A stretch of 50,736 nt of DNA from Sedimentibacter saalensis (GTDB lineage: Bacteria > Bacillota > Clostridia > Tissierellales > Sedimentibacteraceae): NCBI RefSeq assembly GCF_007830175.1, contig NZ_VLKH01000014.1, positions 1 to 50,736 on the forward strand, in the 5' to 3' direction. The position numbers were made by a program, and so were the translations under genes. How positions within the stretch are numbered: position 1 is the stretch's first letter; each line of letters begins with the position of its first letter. Below are positions 39,691 to 46,257 of the stretch, piece after piece. The notes beneath the pieces were generated by a model. The model saw only the letters and a program-made list of their open reading frames with translations, was not told the origin of the DNA and ran no database searches.

Positions 39691-40290
39691 ATGGATAATG
39701 TACGCAACATATACGTGGTGAGACATTGCCAGCCGTCCTTCAGCAGCAGCAAGAAATTCTGCATTGGCAAACTGGATATACCTTTAAGCCATGAGGGAAG
39801 AGAACAAGCAAAGAATCTGCTGAGTTATTTTTCTGATAAGAAAATAAGTTCCATTTACTCAAGCAATTTAAAAAGGGCACGGGAAACAGCTGAAATTCTG
39901 GCAAACAATGCAGTAGTTCCAATTATTAAAAGCGAATTTTCAGAGATAGACATGGGTAAGTGGGATGGACTCACATTTGATGAAATTAAATTTCTTTACC
40001 CTGAGGAATATAAAAAAAGGGGTGAAGATTTTGAAAATTATGTTGTTGACGGAGGAGAAAGCATAAAAGACTGCCAAAGTCGTGCCATGAGTGAATTGTA
40101 CAAAACATTGAATGAATCTTCAGGCAACATAATAATAGTAACTCATGCAGGAGTCATAAGAGCAATGTTATCATCAGTGGAAGGAATCAGCATCTGCGAA
40201 GCGTTTAGTTATAAAATTGATTACGGCAGCGTAAAACAGTTTGTTGTGAAACATCATGAGCTGCAAAGGAGTGTTATATGGAATTTTTAA
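39691..40290 (+). CDS. Histidine phosphatase family protein
   Basis: 199 residues. The phosphohistidine motif is RHC (R11-H12-C13) where RHG is usual; YSSNLKRARETAEIL and the second histidine in THAGVIRAML are intact. Relatives include phosphoglycerate mutases and alpha-ribazole phosphatase (CobC). The next gene, xdhC-like, overlaps it by 13 bases, so the pair is translationally coupled. A task in cofactor or nucleotide dephosphorylation during molybdenum cofactor maturation fits the context but is inference. Ribosome site GGGTGA. Confidence 0.85.
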   Translation: MDNVRNIYVVRHCQPSFSSSKKFCIGKLDIPLSHEGREQAKNLLSYFSDKKISSIYSSNLKRARETAEILANNAVVPIIKSEFSEIDMGKWDGLTFDEIKFLYPEEYKKRGEDFENYVVDGGESIKDCQSRAMSELYKTLNESSGNIIIVTHAGVIRAMLSSVEGISICEAFSYKIDYGSVKQFVVKHHELQRSVIWNF

Positions 40291-41309
40291 GAAAATTGAA
40301 AACATTGAAAGAATCAGGAACAAGCAAGGACAATATTATAATCACAGTGATGACGGGAGACTATACAAATTCAAAAGCAATAGTGTCTCAAGGAGAAATT
40401 ACATATACAAACAATGAAAAATACAACTGGAAAAGTATAATTGGCATTATTCCCAAGAATAAAAAAAGTCAATTAGTAGAAATGAACGGTGAAAAAATAT
40501 ATATAGAATTCATGAAAAATAAATACAGTGTTGTAGTATGCGGAGCAGGACACATATCAATATCAATAATTAAAATGTGCAATCTGCTTGATTTACCGGT
40601 GACGGTAATTGATGACAGAATTACATTCGTAAACAATGCAATCAATGCAGGTGCTGATTTTACAGTTTGCGAACCTTTTGAGAAAGCACTGGACGGAATA
40701 AATGGAGACAGCAGCACATTTTTTATAATAGTTACAAGAGGCCATCGATACGATCAGGAGTGCTTAAAGAAAATAATAAATAAAGACAATGCATACATTG
40801 GCATGATAGGAAGCAAAGTAAGGGTCGGAAAAGTTCTGAATGGACTGGAGGAAGAAGGAATTTCCAGAGATAAATTAAATAAGGTATATACACCCATAGG
40901 ATTAGACATTGGAGCAGAAACTCCGGCTGAAATTGCAGTTGCAATAATGGCTCAGATCATAGATGTTAAGAATAAGGAAACAGGGTCAAGCACATATTCA
41001 GATGAGCTGTTAGATGGAATTATGGATGAAAGTGTTAAGAAAATTCCAAAGGCTCTGGTTACCATAGTATCAAGAAAAGGTTCTGCACCCAGGGAAGTTG
41101 GCACTAAGATGGCAGTTTTAAAGGATGGCACCATGATAGGAACAATTGGGGGAGGCTGTGTAGAAGCCGGCATTCGACAGGTTGCATTTTCAAGCATGGA
41201 CCAAGGTGTCAGCAAACTTGTACAGGTTGATATGACAGGACGAGAAGCAGAGGATGAAGGAATGGTCTGCGGGGGCATTGTGGAAATATTTGTAGAGCCC
41301 TTAATATAA
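40278..41309 (+). CDS. XdhC/CoxI-family molybdenum hydroxylase maturation factor, domain order reversed
   Basis: 343 residues. XdhC proteins bind molybdenum cofactor, promote its sulfuration and insert it into xanthine dehydrogenase-type enzymes. Here the Rossmann domain comes first (VVVCGAGHISISII near 85-98, DDR near 116) and the CoxI-like domain, normally N-terminal, is at the end (VTIVSRKGSAPREVGTKM, GTIGGGCVEAG, near 253-295). The first 80 residues may be a worn-out extra CoxI domain (IIITVMTGD...). It is co-transcribed with the NTPase and other maturation genes and most likely serves the hydroxylase encoded upstream. Confidence 0.9.
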   Translation: MEFLRKLKTLKESGTSKDNIIITVMTGDYTNSKAIVSQGEITYTNNEKYNWKSIIGIIPKNKKSQLVEMNGEKIYIEFMKNKYSVVVCGAGHISISIIKMCNLLDLPVTVIDDRITFVNNAINAGADFTVCEPFEKALDGINGDSSTFFIIVTRGHRYDQECLKKIINKDNAYIGMIGSKVRVGKVLNGLEEEGISRDKLNKVYTPIGLDIGAETPAEIAVAIMAQIIDVKNKETGSSTYSDELLDGIMDESVKKIPKALVTIVSRKGSAPREVGTKMAVLKDGTMIGTIGGGCVEAGIRQVAFSSMDQGVSKLVQVDMTGREAEDEGMVCGGIVEIFVEPLI

Positions 41310-41339
41310 AATTTTGCATGGCGTATGAGGAGTGATTAA

Positions 41340-41870
41340 GTGAAACACTTATTTCTTTCAGGCAGCATCAATGTTGGAAAAAGCACAATAATTCAAAACA
41401 TTGTAAATAATATGGAAATTGACAAAGAAGAAATCGGCGGCTTCTATACAAAGGCATACATAAGAAACGGCAAGGTAGCAGGATTTTACATGGAACCCAT
41501 AAACTATAAACTGAAAACACCTGATATTTATGAAAGGTTAATCGGATACACGCCTGACGGAAAAATGTGGCTGGGGATGGACTCAACATTTGAAAGCTTT
41601 GGAACATCCATACTTGATTGCTGCCTGATAAATGACTACAAACTCATAATCATGGATGAACTTGGTTTTTTTGAAAACAACGCCATATGTTTTCAAGAAA
41701 AAGTTCATGAAGTGTTATCAAGCAATAATAGAATTATTGGGTGCATAAAGACTTTATCAACACCTTTTATGGACTCCATAAGGAAACGAAAGGATGTGGA
41801 AGAGATTGCAGTTACTAGAAAAAACAGAGACTCAATTGCTCATGAACTCTCAGAAAAGTTTGTGCTGTAA
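41340..41870 (+). CDS. THEP1-type nucleoside-triphosphatase (NTPase_1 family)
   Basis: 176 residues, starting with GTG at 41340 after TGAGGAG. Walker A is GSINVGKST (8-16), Walker B LIIMDELGFFE near 100. The segment EIGGFYTKAYIRNGKVAGFYM is typical of THEP1-like P-loop NTPases. In this place it may supply nucleotide-driven steps in cofactor insertion, comparable to small NTPases next to other molybdenum hydroxylases. It overlaps the methyltransferase gene by 29 bases. Confidence 0.83.
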   Translation: MKHLFLSGSINVGKSTIIQNIVNNMEIDKEEIGGFYTKAYIRNGKVAGFYMEPINYKLKTPDIYERLIGYTPDGKMWLGMDSTFESFGTSILDCCLINDYKLIIMDELGFFENNAICFQEKVHEVLSSNNRIIGCIKTLSTPFMDSIRKRKDVEEIAVTRKNRDSIAHELSEKFVL

Positions 41871-42612
41871 AAATCATACATCCAAATTCAGCTGGGACAG
41901 TAAAAGTATGAATTGGTATCTCTTATCAGAAAAACTTACAAGATATCATAAGAATTCCGTAGAACTGTTAAAACCTTATACTGACGGATGCAAGACAGTC
42001 TTGGATATTGGCTGCGGTGGAGGAGGATTTTCCTTGGAGTTTGCAGAAAAAGGATTTGAAGTTACCGCCATAGACAAATCTTCTTTGGTTGTAGAATCGC
42101 TTAATGAAAGAGCACAAAAAAGGAAGCTTGAAAATCTGGAAGTATTGAATGTTTCATTTGAAGAGTATGATTTTAAAAAGTGTTATGACGTTGTATTTTT
42201 AAGCTATATGATGGGACTGGTAAATGAATTCAATATTGATGGAATTCTCAAACATGTCAGCAAGCATTTGATACTGGTATTGCCATTAACAACCACAAAG
42301 AGTGACTTTGCTGTTGATGAACTGTACCGTGAACTTGGAATAGACATAAGAAATCTGGAACAGTTAAATTACTTGAGTTTCATTGATATTCTTGACAGAA
42401 GGAATATTAATTATGAAATTGAAATGACAGGTGCTGAATTCGGCCAGCCCTTTAGTACCTGCCATGAAGCAGTGGATTTCATATATCATTATTTTAATCT
42501 GCCTAAAGAATGCAAAAGAAAAGTGGCTCACTGGCTGAACAGGAAACTGCTCAGGATAAATGATTTGTATTACTTACCCAACAACAAAAAAAGCGTTATG
42601 ATAATTATATAA
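41842..42612 (+). CDS. SAM-dependent methyltransferase (class I)
   Basis: 257 residues if started at the ATG at 41842; 41908 is a shorter alternative, but FSWDSKSMNWYL just before and across it looks conserved, so I prefer the earlier start. The SAM-binding motif is VLDIGCGGGGFSLEFA and the acidic residue after strand 2 is in TAIDKSS. Function in this operon is unclear: it could methylate a cofactor intermediate or substrate. A methyltransferase is also found, as I recall, in the Desulfovibrio aldehyde oxidoreductase neighbourhood (DVU1556). Overlap with the NTPase gene supports co-translation. Confidence 0.82.
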   Translation: MNSQKSLCCKNHTSKFSWDSKSMNWYLLSEKLTRYHKNSVELLKPYTDGCKTVLDIGCGGGGFSLEFAEKGFEVTAIDKSSLVVESLNERAQKRKLENLEVLNVSFEEYDFKKCYDVVFLSYMMGLVNEFNIDGILKHVSKHLILVLPLTTTKSDFAVDELYRELGIDIRNLEQLNYLSFIDILDRRNINYEIEMTGAEFGQPFSTCHEAVDFIYHYFNLPKECKRKVAHWLNRKLLRINDLYYLPNNKKSVMIII

Positions 42613-42632
42613 TAATAGGAAGGAAAAAGAAG

Positions 42633-43166
42633 ATGAAAGAAAAGTTTGAATTGAGAGAAATGATTTATATTTCATTGTTAGCAGCAACTGCAACTGTTTC
42701 AAAGGTTCCCATAAGAATATTGTCAAACTTTTTAACCAGCTCAATTGGTCTGCCTGGAGGAATTATCGGCGGAATATACTATATGTTTTGGATTGTGGCT
42801 GCATGTGCCGTAGTCAGGAAACGTGGAACAGCTACATTGTTTTGTGCAGTACAAATATTTGTAACAATAGCCACGTCCAGCATGCCGGTTATCAAACTTA
42901 TAACATACCTTCCTCCTGGAATAGCTATTGACTTATTTTTGATTGCTTATGGGAAATTTGAATACAACAAGGGAATTATGATGATTCTTGGTGCAATTGC
43001 CAACAGTGCCGGAGCATTAACCCAGGCAGCACTGCTGATGAATCTTCCTTTGGCTGCAGTTGTTGTAAGTACATTGACATCTGCTTTTTCCGGCGCTGCA
43101 GGAGGTTATTTTGCATATATGGTTGTTTCAAGAATTGTGAGATCATCAGTGACCCATGCAAGTTAA
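42633..43166 (+). CDS. ECF transporter S component, substrate unknown
   Basis: 177 residues, about five or six membrane segments, with REMIYISLLAATATVSKVPIR at the start, similar to the N-terminal helix of S components such as YkoE. Gly/Ala-rich helices follow (NSAGALTQAALLMNLPLAAV). S components give specificity for vitamins, pterins, metals or similar solutes and share an ATPase/T module encoded elsewhere; none is in the window. Its position inside a molybdenum-enzyme maturation operon points to a cofactor precursor or the catabolic substrate as ligand. Ribosome site AGGAAGGA. Confidence 0.75.
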   Translation: MKEKFELREMIYISLLAATATVSKVPIRILSNFLTSSIGLPGGIIGGIYYMFWIVAACAVVRKRGTATLFCAVQIFVTIATSSMPVIKLITYLPPGIAIDLFLIAYGKFEYNKGIMMILGAIANSAGALTQAALLMNLPLAAVVVSTLTSAFSGAAGGYFAYMVVSRIVRSSVTHAS

Positions 43167-43200
43167 TTGAGTTAATGACCACTTAGAATGAGGTGATTGT

Positions 43201-44007
43201 ATGTCTTTAAAAATTATTGTTTGCGTGAAACAGGTTCCTGATATGGAGAAAATAAGGTTCTTCTATGATAATGGCATTGTAGTGGAAAATCTCTACAATG
43301 TATTAAACAAAGATGATGCAAGTGCGCTGGAAGAATCTTTAAGAATCAAGGATACACAAAAAGATACGCACATTACAATAGTGACTATGGGCCCGGGAGA
43401 GTCAAAGGATGCAGTGCTTGAATGTCTGGCACTAGGTGCAGACGATGGAGTTGTAATCACAGATGAAGCATTAGCTGATTCTGACACTTTAGTGACTGCT
43501 GAGGTTTTATCAGCGGCAATTAGGAAAATAGGCGATTATAACGTGATTTTCACTGGCAGGCAGACAATAGACGGCGGCTCGTCACAGGTGGGTCCGCAGT
43601 TAGCAGAACTTCTGAATTTGCCGCAATTAACCAATATTGTTAGTCTGAACGTGGAAGATGATGGAAAGTCAATAATTGCAAAAAGGGCACTGGAAAATAC
43701 TTGCGAAACGGTTTTTTTGCAAATGCCGTGTCTCTTGACAGTATCAAATGAGTTTACCAAGCCCAGGGGCATGTCATTAAAGGGTATACGGGATGCAGGT
43801 AAAAAAGTTGTGAAAGTGTGGACGGCAGATGATTTAGGTCTCAAAATAAATTTCAGTGGGTATGGCTGTTCTCCTACAAGGGTGAAGCAAATATTTATGC
43901 CCACTCATAAAAAAAGAGGCAGGCTTATTTGTACCGAAGACGAGGAAGAAGCTGTGCATGAATTGTTGAAGGAACTGAAAGGCAGCAGGGTGAATTATGA
44001 AATATGA
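43201..44007 (+). CDS. Electron transfer flavoprotein beta-subunit-like protein, no alpha partner nearby
   Basis: 268 residues, the FixA/EtfB fold: IIVCVKQVPD at the start, THITIVTMGPGESKDAVLECLALGADDGVVI and the AMP-loop region TGRQTIDGGSSQVGPQLAELL. EtfB normally pairs with EtfA to collect electrons from acyl-CoA dehydrogenases, two of which begin the upstream operon. No etfA gene is adjacent. Either it pairs with an EtfA elsewhere or it has a different role here, for instance as a nucleotide-binding protein in hydroxylase maturation. The next gene starts inside its end (11-base overlap). Confidence 0.87.
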   Translation: MSLKIIVCVKQVPDMEKIRFFYDNGIVVENLYNVLNKDDASALEESLRIKDTQKDTHITIVTMGPGESKDAVLECLALGADDGVVITDEALADSDTLVTAEVLSAAIRKIGDYNVIFTGRQTIDGGSSQVGPQLAELLNLPQLTNIVSLNVEDDGKSIIAKRALENTCETVFLQMPCLLTVSNEFTKPRGMSLKGIRDAGKKVVKVWTADDLGLKINFSGYGCSPTRVKQIFMPTHKKRGRLICTEDEEEAVHELLKELKGSRVNYEI

Positions 44008-45082
44008 TAAAATTGGTGCTGTGATTGTTGCAGGAGGATTATCTTCCAGGATGAAGGACTATAAACCCCTCTTGAACATAGGAAGCAAGACTATGATTGA
44101 AACAACAATAGAAAATTATCAGAACATCGGTATTAAAAACATTGTAGCAGTAACAGGGCACCGTGCTGATGACATTGAGAAAAAGCTTGCTGATTGTAAT
44201 GTACAGACAGTGAGAAACCATGACTATAAAAATACTCATATGTTTGATTCCATTTGCATCGGTTTAAAAGAGCTAAAAAACAGTGTGGATATGATTTTTG
44301 TAACACCTTCGGACAGCCCTTTTGTGCAGAAACACACACTTAAAAAAATGATTGAAGAAATGGAAAACAACAGTTTGAAAATTGTTCAGCCATCTTATGA
44401 AGGCAATAATGGCCATCCCATATTGCTGAGTAGCGAAGCTGTTAGAGAAATTTTAAAACACGACGGTACAAACGGCCTTCAAGGAGCAATTGATAATATA
44501 GTGACAGGATATAGGAACATGTCCTTCGCAGACCCTGGAATAGTTATGGATGCTGATACACCGCTGGATTTTTTTAAGCTGGTTGAATACAACAAAAAAA
44601 GAAATGTGCCATCAATTGAGTTGTGTATAAAAATACTGGATTATTTTAAAGTCACAGAAGAAGTGAAATCTCACTCATATGCAGTTGCAATGGAATCTTT
44701 AAAAATTTGTGAACAATTGAGAGAAAGAGAAATTAATCTGGATCAAATGACGGTATTAGCAGCAGCACTTTTGCACGATGTGGCAAAGGGCTGCAAAGGT
44801 CATTCATTCATCGGTGCCGACTGGCTTAATGACATGGGTTATGAAGAGATAGCAAAAATCGTATACAACCATGTAAAACTTGAAAACATTCCAGAAATTT
44901 TGACAGAAAAGGAAGTTGTGTACTTAGCTGACAAAATGGTAAAAGGAAGCAATCTGGTTTCCATTGAAGACAGATTTTTGGCAAAAGAAAATTTTTACAA
45001 GTGTAATGAAGAGATATTAGGAAACATCAGGGAAAAGAAGAATATGGCCATTAGTTTGTATGAGGCTGTGTTCGGCTGTTAA
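43997..45082 (+). CDS. MocA-type nucleotidyltransferase fused to an HD domain
   Basis: 361 residues. The N-terminal domain (1-190) has the NTP-transferase motif VAGGLSSRMKDYKPLL and PSDSPF near 104, as in MocA, which attaches CMP to molybdenum cofactor for xanthine dehydrogenase-type enzymes. The C-terminal part (about 205-360) is an HD-type phosphohydrolase with LLHDVAKG near 257 and HSFIGADWL. The fusion suggests that nucleotide attachment and removal or recycling are coupled. Similar NTP-transferase genes sit near molybdenum aldehyde oxidoreductase in Desulfovibrio (DVU1551, from memory). It overlaps the ETF beta-like gene, so it is co-translated with it. Confidence 0.88.
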   Translation: MKYDKIGAVIVAGGLSSRMKDYKPLLNIGSKTMIETTIENYQNIGIKNIVAVTGHRADDIEKKLADCNVQTVRNHDYKNTHMFDSICIGLKELKNSVDMIFVTPSDSPFVQKHTLKKMIEEMENNSLKIVQPSYEGNNGHPILLSSEAVREILKHDGTNGLQGAIDNIVTGYRNMSFADPGIVMDADTPLDFFKLVEYNKKRNVPSIELCIKILDYFKVTEEVKSHSYAVAMESLKICEQLREREINLDQMTVLAAALLHDVAKGCKGHSFIGADWLNDMGYEEIAKIVYNHVKLENIPEILTEKEVVYLADKMVKGSNLVSIEDRFLAKENFYKCNEEILGNIREKKNMAISLYEAVFGC

Positions 45083-45133
45083 AGGTGTAATGGCAATAAA
45101 TCAATTAAATAACACATAAATCAGGAGGACAAA

Positions 45134-46168
45134 ATGAAATCAGTAAATATTGAAGAAGCAGTTGGTCAGGTGTTGTGCCATGATATTACTCAAATTATCA
45201 AGGATGTAAAAAAAGATGTGGTGTTTAAAAAAGGGCATGTTATTAAGAAGGAAGATATTCCTGTATTTCTTTCAGTAGGCAAGGAACATATATACATATG
45301 GGAAAAGCAGGATGGAATGCTTCATGAAAATGAGGCTGCTGATATATTGTACAGCATTTGCAAAAATGAATACATGAAGCCTTCAGCAGTAAAAGAGGGT
45401 AAAATAGAAGTAATTTCTGAAATAGACGGATTGTTTAAAGTTGACAAAGAAAAACTATACGAAGTTAACAGTATTGGAGATATGATGATAGCAACAAGGC
45501 ATGGAAATACAATTGTCAGGAAAGGGGATAAATTAGCCGGTACAAGAGTAATTCCTCTTGTTATTGAAGAAGAGAAAATGAAAAAGGCTCAGGAAATAGG
45601 CGGTGGAAAACCAATTTTAAAAATTATGCCTTTAAAACATAAAAAAATAGGAATTGTAACTACTGGAAGTGAAGTTTTCCATGGAAGAATAAAAGATGCC
45701 TTTGGTCCAGTTATAGTGAGTAAGTTTAGTGAGTTTGATTCGGAAGTAATAGGTCAGACAATAGTGGATGACGAAAGAGAAGAAATTACTGCTGCAATTA
45801 TAAAATTTATTGAAAATGGTTCGGATATTGTTGTGTGCACCGGAGGCATGAGCGTAGATCCTGATGACAGAACACCAGGGGCTATTAAGGATACGGGAGC
45901 AGAAATAGTATCTTATGGAGCACCGGTACTGCCAGGAGCAATGCTTTTGGTTTCATATTACAGCTATCAGGGAAGAAAGATACCGGTAATAGGTCTGCCT
46001 GGATGTGTAATGTATTCTAAAAGGACTATTTTTGATTTAATATTACCAAGACTTATGGCTGATGATATTCTTAATAAGTCTGATATAGACAAACTAGGTC
46101 AAGGCGGCCTATGTCTAAACTGTGAAACATGTACATACCCTAACTGCGGATTTGGCAAAGGAATGTAA
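45134..46168 (+). CDS. MoeA/MogA-like molybdopterin-binding protein with Cys tail
   Basis: 344 residues. The central MoCF-binding domain has IGIVTTGSEVFHGRIKDAFG, DIVVCTGGMSVDPDDRTPGA and PVLPGAMLLV, followed by VIGLPGCVMYSKRTIFDLILP. It probably holds molybdopterin during molybdenum insertion or cofactor transfer. The N-terminal part (1-160) replaces standard MoeA domain I/II with a shorter region. The C terminus ends in GGLCLNCETCTYPNCGFGKG, a four-Cys set that could bind zinc, an iron-sulfur cluster or sulfur. Last gene of the maturation operon; ribosome site CAGGAGGA. Confidence 0.88.
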   Translation: MKSVNIEEAVGQVLCHDITQIIKDVKKDVVFKKGHVIKKEDIPVFLSVGKEHIYIWEKQDGMLHENEAADILYSICKNEYMKPSAVKEGKIEVISEIDGLFKVDKEKLYEVNSIGDMMIATRHGNTIVRKGDKLAGTRVIPLVIEEEKMKKAQEIGGGKPILKIMPLKHKKIGIVTTGSEVFHGRIKDAFGPVIVSKFSEFDSEVIGQTIVDDEREEITAAIIKFIENGSDIVVCTGGMSVDPDDRTPGAIKDTGAEIVSYGAPVLPGAMLLVSYYSYQGRKIPVIGLPGCVMYSKRTIFDLILPRLMADDILNKSDIDKLGQGGLCLNCETCTYPNCGFGKGM

Positions 46169-46193
46169 AGTCAATAAATCAAAGGTAAGTCAA

Positions 46194-46246
46194 AGGGGAC
46201 GGTTCTTCGTGACCATCATGAATTTGGTCACGAAGAACCGTCCCCT
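46194..46246. repeat. Perfect inverted repeat of the GGGGACGGTTCT family
   Basis: Arms of 22 bp (AGGGGACGGTTC...GACCA and complement) flank a 9-base loop. It fills the 89-base gap between the convergent MoeA-like and penicillin-binding protein genes, ending 12 bases from the latter's stop, and may act as a bidirectional terminator. Same family as 25403-25465. Confidence 0.88.
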
Positions 46247-46257
46247 ATGTCCCAATG

